Source of the DNA: Aureimonas sp. AU22
Lineage (GTDB): Bacteria; Pseudomonadota; Alphaproteobacteria; Rhizobiales; Rhizobiaceae
Direction of reading: 5' to 3'
NCBI RefSeq assembly: GCF_001463745.1
Contig: NZ_BBWJ01000044.1
Coordinates: forward strand, 62,001 to 126,000
Length of the DNA: 64,000 nt
Part shown: positions 27,856-40,726 of the stretch, piece after piece
How the letters are laid out: each line of letters opens with the position of its first letter
How positions within the stretch are numbered: position 1 is the stretch's first letter
Program-made: the position numbers and the translations under genes
Notes under the pieces: generated by a model
The model's database searches: none
Seen by the model: the letters and a program-made list of their open reading frames with translations, nothing else
Told to the model about the DNA's origin: nothing

Positions 27856-29834
27856 CAGCGGATGCTCCCGAACATCATGAACGTGACGAGCGCGGCGACG
27901 CCGATCAGCATGACGAAGGCATAGTGGTAGAGGTAGCCGGTCTGCAGGCGCACGACCCAGCCGGTGACATCGAGCGCACGCGCCGAGATGCCGTCGGGAC
28001 CGAGGCGGTCGATGACCGCGACGTCGCCCTTCTTCCAGAGGAAGCGGCCGAGCCACTTGGCCGAGCGCACGAACAGAACGTCGTAGAGTTCGTCGAAGTA
28101 CCACTTGTTCAAGAGGAACTGGTAGAGCCCGGGGTTGCGCGCGGCCATCTGCGCCGGGCGCTGCGGCTGCCGGACGTAGAAGATGTAGGCGATGACGAAG
28201 CCGAGGATCATGGCGATCGTCGGCGAGTAGACGACGAGCGCCGGGACCTCGTGGGCCTCGTGCAGGATGTGGTTCTCCGGCCCGGCGAAGAGCGCCGTGT
28301 GCCAGAAGGTCTCGTAGCTGTCGCCGAGGAAGAACGGATAGAACACGATACCCGCGAGCAACGCACCCGCCGACAGGATGAAGAGCGGCGTCGTCATCAC
28401 GGGCGGAGACTCGTGCACGTGGTGCATGACCTCGTGGCTCGCGCGCGGCTTGCCATGGAAGGTCAGGAAGACGAGGCGCCAAGAGTAGAAGCTCGTGAGC
28501 GCGGCCGCGATCACCGTCATGATGTAGCCGTACATCGCGAAGGCGTTCTCGCCCGCGAAGGCGCTCTCGATGATCGCGTCCTTGGAATAGTAGCCGGCGG
28601 TGAACGGGAACCCGGTCAGGGCCAGCGTGCCGATCATCATGGTCCAGTAGGTAATCGGGATGTGCTTCCGGAGACCACCCATGTTGCGCATGTCCTGCTC
28701 GCCATCGACGGCATGGATGACCGAGCCGGCGCCGAGGAACAGGAGCGCCTTGAAGAAGGCGTGCGTGAAGAGGTGGAAGATCGCGGCGCCGTAGGCACCG
28801 ACGCCGAGCGCCACGAACATGTATCCGAGCTGCGAGCAGGTCGAATAGGCGATGACCCGCTTGATGTCGTTCTGAACGAGGCCGATCGTGGCCGCGAAGA
28901 ACGCCGTCGTTGCGCCGATGAAGGTGACGAAGGTCAGTGCCGAATGGCTGAGTTCGAACAACGGCGACAGGCGGGCCAGCATGAAGACGCCGGCGGTGAC
29001 CATCGTCGCCGCATGGATCAGCGCCGACACCGGGGTCGGGCCTTCCATCGCGTCCGGCAGCCAAGTGTGGAGACCGATCTGCGCCGACTTGCCCATGGCG
29101 CCCATGAAGAGCAGCAGGCAGATGGCGGTCATCGCGCCCCCGGCCGACAGCGAGTAGCCCGCGAAATTCAGGATCGGTGCGGCCGCCGTCGCGGCCGCCT
29201 CCCCGCCTTCCGGATAGATCGTGCCGACCATCTGCGCGGCGCCGGCGAAGATCGTGTCGAGGTTGGCCGAGCCGAACACGACGAACAGGCCGAAGATGCC
29301 GAGAAGGAAGCCGAAATCTCCGACGCGGTTGACCACGAAGGCCTTCATCGCCGCGGCGTTCGCCGAGGGCTTCTGGTACCAGAAGCCGATCAGGAGATAG
29401 GACGCGAGGCCGACGCCCTCCCAGCCGAAGAACATCTGCACCAGGTTGTCGGCCGTCACCAGCGTCAGCATCGCGAAGGTGAAGAGCGACAGGTAGGCGA
29501 AGAAGCGCGGGCGCGAGTCGTCGTGGTGCATGTACCCGATCGAGTACACGTGGACGAGCGCCGAGACGGTGTTGACGACGACCAGCATGACGAGGGTCAG
29601 GCGGTCGATGCGCAGCTGCCAGGAGATGTCGAGGTTTCCGGCCTGCATCCACTGCAGGACCGGAATGTGGAGCGTCTCGCCGCCGAAGGACAGGAATCCG
29701 ATCCACGACAGGAGCGCCGCCGCGATCAGAAGACCGCTGGTGACGTATTCGGACGCCTTGGCGCCGATCTGGTTGCCGAAGAGACCGGCAACAACGAAGC
29801 CGACCAGCGGCAGTAGGACGATCAGAGTGTACAT
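27855..29834 (-). CDS. nuoL: NADH-quinone oxidoreductase subunit L
   Basis: A 659-residue distal proton-pumping subunit of complex I. Landmarks are [40 protein letters not shown] and [20 protein letters not shown]. The C-terminal part contains the long lateral helix that clamps the other antiporter-like subunits. It begins 10 bases after nuoK. Confidence 0.97.
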   Translation of the reverse strand: MYTLIVLLPLVGFVVAGLFGNQIGAKASEYVTSGLLIAAALLSWIGFLSFGGETLHIPVLQWMQAGNLDISWQLRIDRLTLVMLVVVNTVSALVHVYSIGYMHHDDSRPRFFAYLSLFTFAMLTLVTADNLVQMFFGWEGVGLASYLLIGFWYQKPSANAAAMKAFVVNRVGDFGFLLGIFGLFVVFGSANLDTIFAGAAQMVGTIYPEGGEAAATAAAPILNFAGYSLSAGGAMTAICLLLFMGAMGKSAQIGLHTWLPDAMEGPTPVSALIHAATMVTAGVFMLARLSPLFELSHSALTFVTFIGATTAFFAATIGLVQNDIKRVIAYSTCSQLGYMFVALGVGAYGAAIFHLFTHAFFKALLFLGAGSVIHAVDGEQDMRNMGGLRKHIPITYWTMMIGTLALTGFPFTAGYYSKDAIIESAFAGENAFAMYGYIMTVIAAALTSFYSWRLVFLTFHGKPRASHEVMHHVHESPPVMTTPLFILSAGALLAGIVFYPFFLGDSYETFWHTALFAGPENHILHEAHEVPALVVYSPTIAMILGFVIAYIFYVRQPQRPAQMAARNPGLYQFLLNKWYFDELYDVLFVRSAKWLGRFLWKKGDVAVIDRLGPDGISARALDVTGWVVRLQTGYLYHYAFVMLIGVAALVTFMMFGSIR

Positions 29835-29844
29835 CGCCGCGCGC

Positions 29845-30153
29845 TCAGCCCTTCATCGTGTTGACGTCATCGACGGCGATGGAGCCGCGATTCCGGAAGA
29901 AGACGACCAGGATCGCCAGACCGATGGCGGCCTCCGCGGCCGCCACGGTGAGGATGAACAGCGCGAAGACCTGTCCCGCCAGATCGTTCAGGAAGGCCGA
30001 GAACGCGACGAGGTTCAGGTTCACCGACAAGAGGATCAGCTCGACCGACATGAGGATCGTGATGATGTTCTTGCGGTTCATGAAGATGCCGAAGACCCCC
30101 GTAACGAAAAGGATCGCGGCGACCGTGAGGTAGTGTCCGAGGCCGACAGCCAT
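29845..30153 (-). CDS. nuoK: NADH-quinone oxidoreductase subunit K
   Basis: A 102-residue, three-helix membrane subunit of complex I. The two conserved glutamates in helices are present in [15 protein letters not shown] and [17 protein letters not shown], and the C-terminus is [11 protein letters not shown]. Length and position between nuoJ and nuoL are standard. Confidence 0.96.
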   Translation of the reverse strand: MAVGLGHYLTVAAILFVTGVFGIFMNRKNIITILMSVELILLSVNLNLVAFSAFLNDLAGQVFALFILTVAAAEAAIGLAILVVFFRNRGSIAVDDVNTMKG

Positions 30154-30174
30154 GGTTCGTATTTCCTATCTGCC

Positions 30175-30792
30175 TCAGATGCCCTTGCCGCTCTCGACCT
30201 TGCGGATCTCGATCGCGGTGGCCGGGTTGCGGGCGACCTGGGTCGGTATCGACTGTCGCTTGAGGCCCGGCTTGTGGCGAAGCGTGAGGACGATCGCGCC
30301 GATCATGGCGACGAAGAGCACAAGGCCCGCCATCTGGAAGAAGAACACGTAGCGCGTGTAGATCACCTGACCGAGCGCTTCGATGTTGGACAGCTGTCCG
30401 AGCGGCGGCGTCGGCAGGACGGTCTGCGCGCTCAGCTGCGGATCGTAGTAGTTGCCGGTGACGGCGATGATCAGCTGCGCGAGGAGGATCAGTCCAATCA
30501 CCGCGCCGATCGGAGCATACTGCAGGGCGCCCTGCTTGATCCGCCCAAAGTCGAGATCGAGCATCATGACCACGAACAGGAACAGGATCGCCACGGCGCC
30601 GACGTAGACCACGATCAGGATCAGCGCGAGGAATTCGGCGCCGGTCAGCAGGAACAGCCCGGCCGCCGCGACGAAGGTGAGGATGAGGAACAAGACCGAG
30701 TGAACGGGATTGCGGGAGAGCACCACCATCATCGCCGAGCCGACGGAAATGATGGCGAAGACGTAGAAGAAGAAGGCTTGCAGCCCCAACAT
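30175..30792 (-). CDS. nuoJ: NADH-quinone oxidoreductase subunit J
   Basis: A 205-residue membrane subunit of complex I with five hydrophobic spans (LQAFFFYVFAIISVGSAMMV, NPVHSVLFLILTFVAAAGLF, FLALILIVVYVGAVAILFLF). The last of these contains the conserved pi-bulge helix. I start at the ATG at 30792 because GGGGGAG lies 6 bases upstream; the ORF continues 11 codons further without a ribosome-binding site. Confidence 0.95.
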   Translation of the reverse strand: MLGLQAFFFYVFAIISVGSAMMVVLSRNPVHSVLFLILTFVAAAGLFLLTGAEFLALILIVVYVGAVAILFLFVVMMLDLDFGRIKQGALQYAPIGAVIGLILLAQLIIAVTGNYYDPQLSAQTVLPTPPLGQLSNIEALGQVIYTRYVFFFQMAGLVLFVAMIGAIVLTLRHKPGLKRQSIPTQVARNPATAIEIRKVESGKGI

Positions 30793-30909
30793 GTCGGGCT
30801 CCCCCTGAAATCGCGGTAGCATCAAGCAGCGGACGAAGGGTGGAGCCCTTCGCCGCCGGCAGATTCGGTTCGGAGCGTGACGACGGACCCCGCCGTCACG
30901 ATGTGCGGA

Positions 30910-31401
30910 TTAGCGGTACGGTGCGTCGAGCGCAATGTTGCGAGCGATTTCTCGCTCCCAACGGTCGCCGTTCGCCAACAGCTTTTCCTTGTCGTAGTAG
31001 AGTTCCTCGCGCGTCTCCGTCGAGAACTCGAAGTTCGGGCCTTCGACGATCGCGTCGACCGGGCAGGCTTCCTGACAGAAGCCGCAGTAGATGCATTTCA
31101 CCATGTCGATGTCGTAGCGCACCGTGCGGCGCGTGCCGTCGTTGCGGCGCGGGCCGGCCTCGATCGTGATCGCCTGCGCCGGGCAGATCGCCTCGCAGAG
31201 CTTGCAAGCGATGCACCGCTCCTCGCCGTTCGGATAGCGGCGCAGCGCATGTTCGCCGCGGAAGCGCGGGGACACGGGTCCCTTCTCGAACGGGTAGTTC
31301 ACGGTCGATTTCGGCGCGAAGAAGTAGCGCATCGAGAGGCGAAACGCCTTCAGGAACTCGACCAGGAACAGCGATTTGACGGACTGCGTCAGAGCACTCA
31401 T
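30910..31401 (-). CDS. nuoI: NADH-quinone oxidoreductase subunit I
   Basis: A 163-residue ferredoxin-like subunit carrying two [4Fe-4S] clusters (N6a, N6b) that pass electrons toward the quinone site. The two cluster motifs are [16 protein letters not shown] and [16 protein letters not shown], each with CxxCxxCxxxCP. The rest of the protein matches the alphaproteobacterial/mitochondrial TYKY type ([15 protein letters not shown]). It lies between nuoH and nuoJ. Confidence 0.97.
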   Translation of the reverse strand: MSALTQSVKSLFLVEFLKAFRLSMRYFFAPKSTVNYPFEKGPVSPRFRGEHALRRYPNGEERCIACKLCEAICPAQAITIEAGPRRNDGTRRTVRYDIDMVKCIYCGFCQEACPVDAIVEGPNFEFSTETREELYYDKEKLLANGDRWEREIARNIALDAPYR

Positions 31402-31471
31402 CGAAGGATCCGATCTCCGCTAACGGAGGGTTCGGGCGGCGCGGCGGCCGCCCTCGTTATGTTGACACGGC

Positions 31472-32557
31472 CTACCAGGCAGCGAGCGCATTGTGAGCGG
31501 CCTGGACGTTGGGGGCATCGCCCCAACCCGTCAGCTGCAGCACGAGCGCCACCAGCACCACCATGCCGAGCGACAGCGGCAGGAACACCTTCCAGCCCAG
31601 GCGCATCAGCTGATCGTAGCGGTAGCGCGGCACGAAGGCCTTCACCATCGCGAACATGAAGAAGCAGAGAGCGACCTTGGCCAGGAACCAGATGACGCCT
31701 GGCACCCAAGTGAAGGGCGCGAACCCGAACGGCGGAAGCCAGCCCCCCATGAACAGGATCGTCATCAGCGAGCACATCAGGGTGATGGCCGCGTACTCGC
31801 CGAGCATGAACATCATGTACGGGGTGGAGCCGTACTCGACCATGAAGCCGGCCACGAGTTCGGACTCCGCTTCCGGAAGATCGAACGGCGGGCGGTTGGT
31901 CTCCGCGAGCGCGGAGATGAAGAAGATCACGAACATCGGGAACAGCGACAGCCAGTGCCAGTCGAGGAAGCTTGACGGCAGACCGACCATGGTGCCGACA
32001 CCGGTGTTCTGCGAAAGCACGATATCGGTGAGATTCAGCGACCCGGCGCAGAGCAGCACAGTGACGATCACGAAGCCGATCGAGACCTCGTAGGACACCA
32101 TCTGCGCGGCGGAACGGAGCGCACCGAGGAAGGCGTATTTCGAGTTCGACGCCCAGCCGCCCATGATGACGCCGTACACCTCCAGCGACGAGATCGCGAA
32201 GATGTAGAGGATGCCGATGTTGATGTCGGCGATCACCCAGCCGTTGGCCACCGGCACCACCGCGAAGGTGGCGAGCGCCAGCGTCACCGCGACGAGCGGC
32301 GCGAGAAGGAAGACGACCTTGTCGGACGAGGCCGGAATGACCGGCTCCTTCAGCACGAACTTCAGAAGGTCGGCGAAGGACTGGAACAGGCCGAACGGCC
32401 CGACGACGTTGGGGCCGCGGCGCATCTGCACGGCTGCCCAGATCTTGCGGTCGGCCAGAAGGATGTAGGCGATCAGGACCAGCAGGACCACCAGGAACAG
32501 GAGGCTCTGCCCGATGATCACGAGCGCTGGCCAGATATAGGCGGAGAACAGCTCCAT
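31472..32557 (-). CDS. nuoH: NADH-quinone oxidoreductase subunit H
   Basis: A 361-residue membrane subunit with about eight spans that contributes to the quinone chamber. Conserved cytoplasmic loops are [20 protein letters not shown] and [20 protein letters not shown]. It starts [18 protein letters not shown], 15 bases after nuoG, and is followed by nuoI. Confidence 0.97.
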   Translation of the reverse strand: MELFSAYIWPALVIIGQSLLFLVVLLVLIAYILLADRKIWAAVQMRRGPNVVGPFGLFQSFADLLKFVLKEPVIPASSDKVVFLLAPLVAVTLALATFAVVPVANGWVIADINIGILYIFAISSLEVYGVIMGGWASNSKYAFLGALRSAAQMVSYEVSIGFVIVTVLLCAGSLNLTDIVLSQNTGVGTMVGLPSSFLDWHWLSLFPMFVIFFISALAETNRPPFDLPEAESELVAGFMVEYGSTPYMMFMLGEYAAITLMCSLMTILFMGGWLPPFGFAPFTWVPGVIWFLAKVALCFFMFAMVKAFVPRYRYDQLMRLGWKVFLPLSLGMVVLVALVLQLTGWGDAPNVQAAHNALAAW

Positions 32558-32572
32558 GGGTTCGTACCGTCC

Positions 32573-34648
32573 TTACTCGGCCGCTTCGAGATGCTCGGCG
32601 TGTGCGAGGCGCGAGCACTCTGCCATGACCTTGGAGGCCCGGGCGATGGGGTTGGTCAGATAGAAGTCGCCGATGCCGGAGCGGAACGCAGCGCCGGACG
32701 GGGTGCCCGCACGGTCAGCGAGATGCGTGATCGCCGCGGCATCCGAAGTCTGGAGAGCGTCGCCCGCAAAGATCGGATGCGCCCCCACGAGGTCGCGCCG
32801 CAGGGTGCCGAGCGAATCGAAGGGAAGCGCCTGCCCGAGCACGGCGGAAAGCGCACGGAAGATCGCCCATTCCTCACGCGCGTCGCCCGGCGGGAAGCCG
32901 GCGCGCGATCCGGTCTGGACCCGGCCTTCGGTGTTGACCCAGGTTCCCGACTTCTCGGTGTAGGCAGCGCCCGGCAGGATCACGTCGGCGCGATGCGCGC
33001 CCTTGTCGCCGTGCGTGCCGACATAGACCACGAAGGCGCCCGGCGCGATCTCGATCTCGTCCGCGCCGAGGTTGAAGAGGACGTCGACGCCCCCGGCCGC
33101 CATTTCGGCCGCCGTCTTCGCGCCCTCGCCTGGCACGAAGCCGATGTCGAGGCCGCCGACGCGGCTCGCCGCGGTGTGGAGGACGTTGAAACCGTTCCAT
33201 CCTTCGGTGACGGCGCCGATCTCGCGCGCCAGTGCAGCGACGCTCGCCAGAACGTCCGCGCCGTTCTCGCCCGAGATGGCGCCCTGCCCGACGATGATCA
33301 TCGGCTTGGCGGCATTCTTCAGCGCGTCGAAGAATTCGCCGTTGGCGTTCTCGATGTCCGACAGCGTCTGCGGACCGGCCCCGAGGTAGCTGACAGCATA
33401 GCGAAGGTCGACCTTCTCGCCGATGAAGCCGACGGGGAAGTCACCCCGACGCCAGCGCTTGCGGATGCGCGCGTTGAGGACGGGCGCCTCGAAACGCGGG
33501 TTGGCGCCGATGATGAGAAGCGCATCGGCCTCTTCGATGCCGACGATCGTCGTGTTGAAGAGATACGAGGCGCGACCATCGGCAGGGTCGAGCCTAGCGC
33601 CGTCCTGGCGGCAGTCGAGGTTCGTCGAACCGAGGTTGCCCATGAGGCGCTTCAGCGCCCACATGTCCTCGACCGCGGCGAGATCGCCGGCGATGGCGCC
33701 GATGCGGTCGGCGCCGACGCCGGACGTCTTCTGGCGGATCGCCTCGAACGCTTCCGGCCAGGAAACCGGCTGCAGACGGCCGTCACGGCGCACGTAGGGA
33801 CGGTCGAGACGCTGCGTGCGCAGGCCGTCCCAGACGAAGCGGGTCTTGTCCGAGATCCACTCCTCGTTGACGAGGTCGTTGACGCGCGGGAGGATGCGCA
33901 TCACTTCGCGGCCGCGCGTGTCGACGCGGATGGCCGAGCCGACCGCATCCATCACGTCGACGGATTCGGTCTTCGACAGTTCCCACGGACGGGCCTGGAA
34001 GGCGTAGGGGCGCGAGGTCAGGGCGCCGACCGGGCAGAGGTCGATCACGTTGCCCTGGAGCTCCGACGTCATCGCCTGCTCGAGATAGGTGGTGATCTCC
34101 GCATCCTCGCCACGACCGACGAGACCGAGTTCAGAGATGCCGGCGACTTCGGTGGTAAAGCGGACGCAGCGCGTGCAGTGAATGCAGCGCGTCATGATCG
34201 TCTTGACGAGCGGGCCGATATACTTGTCCTCGACGGCGCGCTTGTTCTCCTTGTAGCGAGAACTATCCACGCCGAAGGCCATCGCCTGGTCCTGCAGGTC
34301 GCACTCGCCGCCCTGATCGCAGATCGGGCAATCCAGCGGGTGGTTGATGAGCAGGAATTCCATGACCCCCTCGCGGGCCTTCTTCACCATCGGCGTGTTG
34401 GTGAAGATCTCGGGCGCCTCTCCGTTCGGGCCGGGACGCAGGTCGCGCACCCCCATGGCGCACGACGCCGCAGGCTTGGGCGGGCCGCCCTTCACCTCGA
34501 TCAGGCACATGCGGCAGTTGCCGGCGACCGACAGGCGCTCGTGGAAACAGAAGCGCGGAATTTCGGCACCCCCCTCCTCCGCCGCCTGCAGCAGCGTGTA
34601 GTGGTCGGGAACCTCGATCTCGTTGCCGTCGACTTTGATCTTTGCCAT
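32573..34648 (-). CDS. nuoG: NADH-quinone oxidoreductase subunit G
   Basis: A 691-residue iron-sulfur subunit. The N-terminal 240 residues carry the cluster ligands: [15 protein letters not shown] with a following Cys in [10 protein letters not shown] ([2Fe-2S]), [18 protein letters not shown], and [19 protein letters not shown]. The remainder is a molybdopterin-oxidoreductase-like domain that has lost the cofactor. The length matches the alphaproteobacterial and mitochondrial 75-kDa subunit. It starts 9 bases after a small hypothetical gene. Confidence 0.96.
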   Translation of the reverse strand: MAKIKVDGNEIEVPDHYTLLQAAEEGGAEIPRFCFHERLSVAGNCRMCLIEVKGGPPKPAASCAMGVRDLRPGPNGEAPEIFTNTPMVKKAREGVMEFLLINHPLDCPICDQGGECDLQDQAMAFGVDSSRYKENKRAVEDKYIGPLVKTIMTRCIHCTRCVRFTTEVAGISELGLVGRGEDAEITTYLEQAMTSELQGNVIDLCPVGALTSRPYAFQARPWELSKTESVDVMDAVGSAIRVDTRGREVMRILPRVNDLVNEEWISDKTRFVWDGLRTQRLDRPYVRRDGRLQPVSWPEAFEAIRQKTSGVGADRIGAIAGDLAAVEDMWALKRLMGNLGSTNLDCRQDGARLDPADGRASYLFNTTIVGIEEADALLIIGANPRFEAPVLNARIRKRWRRGDFPVGFIGEKVDLRYAVSYLGAGPQTLSDIENANGEFFDALKNAAKPMIIVGQGAISGENGADVLASVAALAREIGAVTEGWNGFNVLHTAASRVGGLDIGFVPGEGAKTAAEMAAGGVDVLFNLGADEIEIAPGAFVVYVGTHGDKGAHRADVILPGAAYTEKSGTWVNTEGRVQTGSRAGFPPGDAREEWAIFRALSAVLGQALPFDSLGTLRRDLVGAHPIFAGDALQTSDAAAITHLADRAGTPSGAAFRSGIGDFYLTNPIARASKVMAECSRLAHAEHLEAAE

Positions 34649-34657
34649 TGGCTTCTC

Positions 34658-34903
34658 TCAGTGCCCGGTCGGGCGCAGCGAGCCTTCCAGCGCCTCACTG
34701 CGGCGCTTCAGGGCTTCGAGTTCGGCCGCGATGGCCGTATTGCGGAGGTTGGCGAGGATCGGGCGGCCGAATCCGGTGGCCGTCGTTTCCTGCCAGTCGT
34801 CGAATTTTATGTTGAGCGTGGAAGGCGCAGCTGCGTGCCCGTCCTGCGTCCCGCGGATGTCGCGAGGCATAGAAAGGATCAAGCTGGTTCCGTCCTCGCT
34901 CAC
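34658..34903 (-). CDS. Small hypothetical protein between nuoF and nuoG
   Basis: A frame of about 81 residues begins at a GTG 5 bases after the nuoF stop and ends 9 bases before nuoG. The predicted product is soluble, with a central segment LNIKFDDWQETTATGFGRP and a helical, charged C-terminus (LEALKRRSEALEGSL). The tight fit between two nuo genes argues that it is real. ATG at 34870 (MPRDIRGTQDG) is the alternative start. I recognise no family. Confidence 0.55.
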   Translation of the reverse strand: MSEDGTSLILSMPRDIRGTQDGHAAAPSTLNIKFDDWQETTATGFGRPILANLRNTAIAAELEALKRRSEALEGSLRPTGH

Positions 34904-34908
34904 GGGCG

Positions 34909-36216
<1,308 letters not shown>

Positions 36217-36230
36217 GTTCCGATCCTCGC

Positions 36231-37418
36231 CTATTCCGACGCCTTGGGCTTCGTGCCCCGACGCCCCTTGGCCGGCTCGCCCTTGCCCACATCAGGGCCA
36301 GGGGTGACGTCGTCCGTGTCCGTCCGCTGGCCTTCCAGCGTGCCGGTCGCGGTTTGATCCTTGCCCGACAGGTCCTCGGTGCCGGATGCCGGGGACAGAC
36401 GACCCTGATCGTCCACCCGCTTGTGCGCCTGCACCACCGCGTCCTCGGCCGCCGCGCCCTTGGCTTTGAGCGGACCGTCGGTGCGGGCTTGGCCGCCCGT
36501 GGTCTCGGCCTTCTTCTGCTCGGCGGCTGCATCCGTCGACGCCGCGTCGGTCGGGCCCTGGCGCGTACCACCGGTGCTGCCGGCCGTACGGCCTTCGGTC
36601 AGGTCGACGCTGGTGGCCTCTTCGGAGGCCGGATGGGTCTTCGGTGCCCCCTCGGGTCCCTTGATGGTCGGGTCCGTTTCAGCGGCATGCGTATCGACGC
36701 GCCCCGCCTGCGACGGCGCGACGCCCGCGCCACCGGAACTCGCGGCTGATGTCCCGCCGGTCTGCGGCGCCTTGCGGGCCTCGTCCGGACCCGCGTCGTC
36801 CTCGTCGTCGAACGTGTTCAGCGTCGTCAGTCCGCCGGTCGGCACCGACAGGTGCCTGTCGATCTGCGGCCCTTTCTTCACGGCCGCACCCTCGCCGCGA
36901 TCGAACGCGTCGATGATCTCGCCGAGGCGCTCGCCCGTCAGATCCTCGTAGGTGTCCTTGAAGATCATGACCATCGGCGCGTTGACGCAGGCGCCGAGGC
37001 ACTCGACCTCTTCCCACGACAGCGTCCCGCTCTCGTTGAGATGGAACGGATGTTCGTGGATCTTCTCGCGGCAGACGCGCTTCAGGTCGTCCGACCCGCG
37101 CAGCATGCAGGGCGTCGTGCCGCACACCTGAATGTGGGCGCGCGTACCGACCGGAGCGAGCTGGAACTGCGTATAGAAGGTCGCGACCTCGAGGACGCGG
37201 ATCATCGGCATGCGAAGGCGCTGCGCCACATGCTCGATCGCCGCCTTCGTCACCCATCCATCCTGCTCCTGCGCACGCATGAGAAGGGGGATCACGGCGG
37301 ACTGCTGGCGTCCTTCGGGATATTTGCGGATCGTCGCCTCGACCCACTCGGCATTCTGTGCCGAGAAGGCAAAACCTTGAGGCTGAACGGCATCTTCCGC
37401 AAGACGTCTGACGGACAT
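36231..37418 (-). CDS. nuoE: NADH-quinone oxidoreductase subunit E with a long low-complexity tail
   Basis: The N-terminal 170 residues are the thioredoxin-like NuoE domain with the four [2Fe-2S] Cys in [11 protein letters not shown] and [11 protein letters not shown] (cluster N1a). The remaining 220 or so residues are an Ala/Thr/Gly/Asp/Lys-rich, probably disordered tail (for example [18 protein letters not shown]). Extended NuoE tails occur in alphaproteobacteria, but this one more than doubles the subunit. Its function is unknown. Confidence 0.94.
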   Translation of the reverse strand: MSVRRLAEDAVQPQGFAFSAQNAEWVEATIRKYPEGRQQSAVIPLLMRAQEQDGWVTKAAIEHVAQRLRMPMIRVLEVATFYTQFQLAPVGTRAHIQVCGTTPCMLRGSDDLKRVCREKIHEHPFHLNESGTLSWEEVECLGACVNAPMVMIFKDTYEDLTGERLGEIIDAFDRGEGAAVKKGPQIDRHLSVPTGGLTTLNTFDDEDDAGPDEARKAPQTGGTSAASSGGAGVAPSQAGRVDTHAAETDPTIKGPEGAPKTHPASEEATSVDLTEGRTAGSTGGTRQGPTDAASTDAAAEQKKAETTGGQARTDGPLKAKGAAAEDAVVQAHKRVDDQGRLSPASGTEDLSGKDQTATGTLEGQRTDTDDVTPGPDVGKGEPAKGRRGTKPKASE

Positions 37419-37582
37419 CGGACCTCGACTTCAGAACGGTTCCAACACACCCGTGTTGCGGCGCGTTCTAGCACATTAAGCATGAAAGACCAGCGCCCGA
37501 CCCCTTGCCGGACACCGTGTGGTCTCGATTTTTGCGCGCGTCGAAACCGCGCGCGGCGACGGACGCGGATGGCCGCTCGCGG

Positions 37583-38773
37583 TTAGCGATCGACCTCGCC
37601 GAACACGATGTCGCAGGACCCGAGGATCGCCGAGACGTCGGCCAGCATGTGGTTGCGGCACAGGAAATCCATCGCCTGCAGATGGGCGAACCCCGGGGCG
37701 CGGATCTTGCAGCGATACGGCTTGTTCGTGCCGTCCGCCACGAGGTAGACGCCGAACTCGCCCTTCGGCGCCTCGACGGCCGCGTAGATCTCGCCTTCGG
37801 GCACGTGGAAGCCCTCGGTGTAGAGCTTGAAGTGGTGAATCAGGGCTTCCATCGACCGGCGCATGTCGCTGCGCTTCGGCGGCACGACCTTGCCTTCGGT
37901 GGAAGCGAACGGCCCTGCCCTGTCTCGTCCCGCAAGACGCTCGACGCACTGCTTCATGATGGCGACGGACTGGCGCATCTCTTCCATCCGGATGAGATAG
38001 CGGTCGTAGCAGTCGCCGTTCTTGCCGATCGGAATGTCGAATTCCATCTCGTCGTAGCACTCGTAAGGCTGCGACTTGCGCAGATCCCACGCCGCGCCCG
38101 ATCCGCGAACCATGACGCCGGAGAAGCCCCAGGCCCATGCGTCTTCCAGACTGACGACGCCGATGTCGACGTTGCGCTGCTTGAAGATGCGGTTGCCGGT
38201 GAGGAGTTCGTCGATGTCGGCGAGGCGCGGCAGGAATTCGTCGCACCAGACGCCGATGTCGTCGACGAGCTGCGGCGCGAGATCCTGATGGACGCCACCG
38301 GGGCGGAAGTAGGCGGCATGGAGGCGAGCGCCGGATGCGCGCTCGTAGAAGACCATGAGCTTCTCGCGCTCCTCGAAGCCCCAGAGCGGCGGGGTAAGCG
38401 CGCCGACGTCCATCGCCTGCGTGGTCACGTTGAGAAGGTGAGAGAGGATGCGGCCGATCTCGCTGTAGAGGACACGGATCAGCTGGCCCCGGATCGGCAC
38501 CTCGACGCCGGCGAGCCGCTCCACCGCGAGGCAGAAGGCATGTTCCTGGTTCATCGGCGCGACGTAGTCGAGCCGATCGAAATAGGGCATCGCCTGAAGG
38601 TAGGTCTTCTGCTCGATCAGCTTCTCGGTGCCGCGGTGCAGCAGGCCAATGTGCGGGTCGACACGCTCGACGTTCTCGCCGTCGAGTTCGAGCACCAGTC
38701 GCAACACGCCGTGCGCGGCCGGGTGCTGCGGGCCGAAATTGATGTTGAAGTTGCGGACGTCGATCTCGGCCAC
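37583..38773 (-). CDS. nuoD: NADH-quinone oxidoreductase subunit D
   Basis: A 396-residue hydrogenase-derived subunit that forms much of the quinone pocket with NuoB. Landmarks are [39 protein letters not shown] and [14 protein letters not shown]; it ends [15 protein letters not shown] as usual. It begins 2 bases after a GFA-fold gene that separates it from nuoC. The 164 bases downstream, before nuoE, contain a GC-rich hairpin without a T run. Confidence 0.97.
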   Translation of the reverse strand: MAEIDVRNFNINFGPQHPAAHGVLRLVLELDGENVERVDPHIGLLHRGTEKLIEQKTYLQAMPYFDRLDYVAPMNQEHAFCLAVERLAGVEVPIRGQLIRVLYSEIGRILSHLLNVTTQAMDVGALTPPLWGFEEREKLMVFYERASGARLHAAYFRPGGVHQDLAPQLVDDIGVWCDEFLPRLADIDELLTGNRIFKQRNVDIGVVSLEDAWAWGFSGVMVRGSGAAWDLRKSQPYECYDEMEFDIPIGKNGDCYDRYLIRMEEMRQSVAIMKQCVERLAGRDRAGPFASTEGKVVPPKRSDMRRSMEALIHHFKLYTEGFHVPEGEIYAAVEAPKGEFGVYLVADGTNKPYRCKIRAPGFAHLQAMDFLCRNHMLADVSAILGSCDIVFGEVDR

Positions 38774-38775
38774 GG

Positions 38776-39210
38776 TCAGGCACCCTGCTCGTTTGCGAAC
38801 TGCGCCATCACCTGCGCCCCCGTCAGTTTACGGGTTTCGTTCGCGAAGGAATAATGCGGCGGCTTGTCGTCGATGAAGATTTCCTCGGCGAAGACCAAAC
38901 CGCTCTGGTCGTCGAAGGCCTGGAATGCGACGGCGGACATCGAGCCGTCCTGCATCCGCCATGCGATGCTGGAGCCGCACGTCCGGCAGAACAGGCGCTC
39001 GCCGTAGTCGGACATGCGGTGGACGCCGAGAGCATCGCCGCCCCGCACATCGAGGCTCGTGCCGCACGGCACCGACAGGAAGACGCCGCCGCTCCACCGC
39101 CGGCATCGGCTGCAATGGCACGCGTCGATCTCGGGCTTCTCCGGCACCGCATCGAAACGCACGGCGCCGCAGAGGCAGCCTCCGGTTCGTGCCGCGCCCT
39201 CGCCCGTCAT
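38776..39210 (-). CDS. GFA-fold (glutathione-dependent formaldehyde-activating enzyme-like) protein inside the nuo operon
   Basis: A 144-residue zinc-binding protein of the GFA/CENP-V family. The zinc Cys clusters are visible: [22 protein letters not shown] and [12 protein letters not shown]. The family includes glutathione-dependent formaldehyde-activating enzyme, but most members have no proven activity. I start at the ATG at 39210, which is 1 base from the nuoC stop; it ends 2 bases before nuoD, so it is a fully integrated cistron. GFA genes are not part of complex I, and this placement is unusual. Confidence 0.88.
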   Translation of the reverse strand: MTGEGAARTGGCLCGAVRFDAVPEKPEIDACHCSRCRRWSGGVFLSVPCGTSLDVRGGDALGVHRMSDYGERLFCRTCGSSIAWRMQDGSMSAVAFQAFDDQSGLVFAEEIFIDDKPPHYSFANETRKLTGAQVMAQFANEQGA

Positions 39211-39211
39211 A

Positions 39212-39805
39212 TCAGTTCGCCTTGGCCTTCTCGTCGCCCGGAAGGACATAGTCGGTCCCCTCCCACGGCGACAGGAAGTCGAACTGACGGAACTCCTGCC
39301 GCAACTCGACGGGATCGTAGACGACCTGCTTCAGCTGCTCGTCGTAGTGAACCTCGACGAAGCCGGTCAGCGGGAAGTCCTTGCGCAGCGGGTGCCCCTC
39401 GAACCCGTAGTCCGTCAGGATGCGACGCAGGTCCGGATGGCCCGTGAACAGAATGCCGTAGAGATCGTAGGCTTCGCGCTCGAACCAGTCCGCGCCCGGA
39501 AAGACGCCGGTGATCGAGGGAACGGGATCGTCCTCGCCGGTCGAGACCTTCACCCGAACGCGATGGTTCAGGTACGGCGACAGGAGATGGATGACGACCT
39601 CGAACCGATCGACGCGGGCCGGATAGTCCACGCCGCACAGGTCGACGAACGACTTGAACTGGCACTGCGGATCGTCCCGCAGCAGCGTCACGACCTCGAC
39701 GAGGTCCTTCGCCGCGACGGTCAGCGTCAGTTCGCCGAGCCGTATGTCCGACCGAACGATCTTCTCGCCAAGCAACGGCCCGAGATATTCCGCAAGCTCG
39801 TTCAT
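39212..39805 (-). CDS. nuoC: NADH-quinone oxidoreductase subunit C
   Basis: A 197-residue peripheral subunit of complex I (30-kDa type). The signature [15 protein letters not shown] and the downstream [20 protein letters not shown] are present, then [21 protein letters not shown] start at the ATG at 39805 (MNELAEYLG), as upstream frame extension overlaps nuoB. Confidence 0.96.
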   Translation of the reverse strand: MNELAEYLGPLLGEKIVRSDIRLGELTLTVAAKDLVEVVTLLRDDPQCQFKSFVDLCGVDYPARVDRFEVVIHLLSPYLNHRVRVKVSTGEDDPVPSITGVFPGADWFEREAYDLYGILFTGHPDLRRILTDYGFEGHPLRKDFPLTGFVEVHYDEQLKQVVYDPVELRQEFRQFDFLSPWEGTDYVLPGDEKAKAN

Positions 39806-39812
39806 TGCGTCC

Positions 39813-40370
39813 TCAACGCTCGATCGTTCCGAGGCGCCGGATCTTCTTCTGCAGAAGCAGAACGCCATAGAGAAGGGCCTCGGCGGTCGGGGGACAGCCC
39901 GGCACGTAGATGTCGACGGGCACGACGCGATCGCAGCCACGGACCACCGAGTAGGAATAATGGTAGTAGCCGCCGCCGTTGGCGCAGGACCCCATCGAGA
40001 TGACGTAGCGCGGCTCCGGCATCTGGTCGTAGACCTTGCGGAGCGCGGGAGCCATCTTGTTGGTCAGTGTACCGGCGACGATCATCACGTCCGACTGGCG
40101 CGGGGAGGCGCGCGGCGCGAAGCCGAACCGCTCGCCGTCATAGCGCGGCATGGACATCTGCATCATCTCGACCGCGCAGCAGGCGAGGCCGAAGGTCATC
40201 CACATGAGCGAGCCGGTGCGCGCCCACTGGATCAGATCCTCCGTGGAGGTGACGATGAAGCCCTTGTCGGCCAGCTCGTTGTTGACCTCGGCCACGAACG
40301 GATCGGCCGCAGGCGCAACCTGCAAGTCGGACCGCTCGGCGAAGGGTGCGGTACCGGGGTTCAATCCCAT
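39813..40370 (-). CDS. nuoB: NADH-quinone oxidoreductase subunit B
   Basis: A 185-residue subunit holding the terminal cluster N2. The ligands are in [29 protein letters not shown] and [14 protein letters not shown], including the tandem Cys pair. I start at the ATG at 40370 because AAGGTG lies about 7 bases upstream; an in-frame ATG at 40391 would add 7 residues. The start overlaps the end of nuoA by 10 bases. Confidence 0.97.
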   Translation of the reverse strand: MGLNPGTAPFAERSDLQVAPAADPFVAEVNNELADKGFIVTSTEDLIQWARTGSLMWMTFGLACCAVEMMQMSMPRYDGERFGFAPRASPRQSDVMIVAGTLTNKMAPALRKVYDQMPEPRYVISMGSCANGGGYYHYSYSVVRGCDRVVPVDIYVPGCPPTAEALLYGVLLLQKKIRRLGTIER

Positions 40371-40726
40371 TCGAGGGCACCTTTCTTCCATTCATAGACA
40401 AACCCGACGGTCAGAACGCCGAGGAACACCATCATCGACCAGAAACCCGCCCACCCGAGCGTGCCGAACGAGGCGGCCCAGGGAAAGAGGAATGCCACTT
40501 CGAGATCGAAGATGATGAAGAGAATCGACACCAGGTAGAACCGGACGTCGAATTTCATGCGCGAATCGTCGAACGCGTCGAAGCCGCATTCGTAGGCGGA
40601 CAGCTTCTCGTCGTCCGGAGCCTTGAAGGCCAGGAGAAACGGAGACACGAGAAGCGCGACTCCGATGAGGAGCGCGACGCCGACGAAGATGACGATCGGC
40701 AGGTAGGATCCGAGAAGCTCGTTCAC
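40361..40726 (-). CDS. nuoA: NADH-quinone oxidoreductase subunit A
   Basis: A 121-residue membrane subunit with three spans. It starts at a GTG ([20 protein letters not shown]). The loop [20 protein letters not shown] contains the conserved Cys that lies near the quinone channel, and helices [20 protein letters not shown] and [18 protein letters not shown] follow. It is the first gene of the nuo operon. Confidence 0.96.
   Translation of the reverse strand: MNELLGSYLPIVIFVGVALLIGVALLVSPFLLAFKAPDDEKLSAYECGFDAFDDSRMKFDVRFYLVSILFIIFDLEVAFLFPWAASFGTLGWAGFWSMMVFLGVLTVGFVYEWKKGALEWD

Noticed and set aside
26344-29706. A 1120-codon open frame covering nuoM and most of nuoL
   Set aside because: Only the nuoM part has family motifs; the rest is an arginine-rich shadow of nuoL in another frame.
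37525-37560. GC-rich hairpin (GCGCGCG / CGCGCGC) between nuoE and nuoD
   Set aside because: The T run precedes the stem on the plus strand and becomes A on the minus strand, so it cannot end transcription of the nuo genes.
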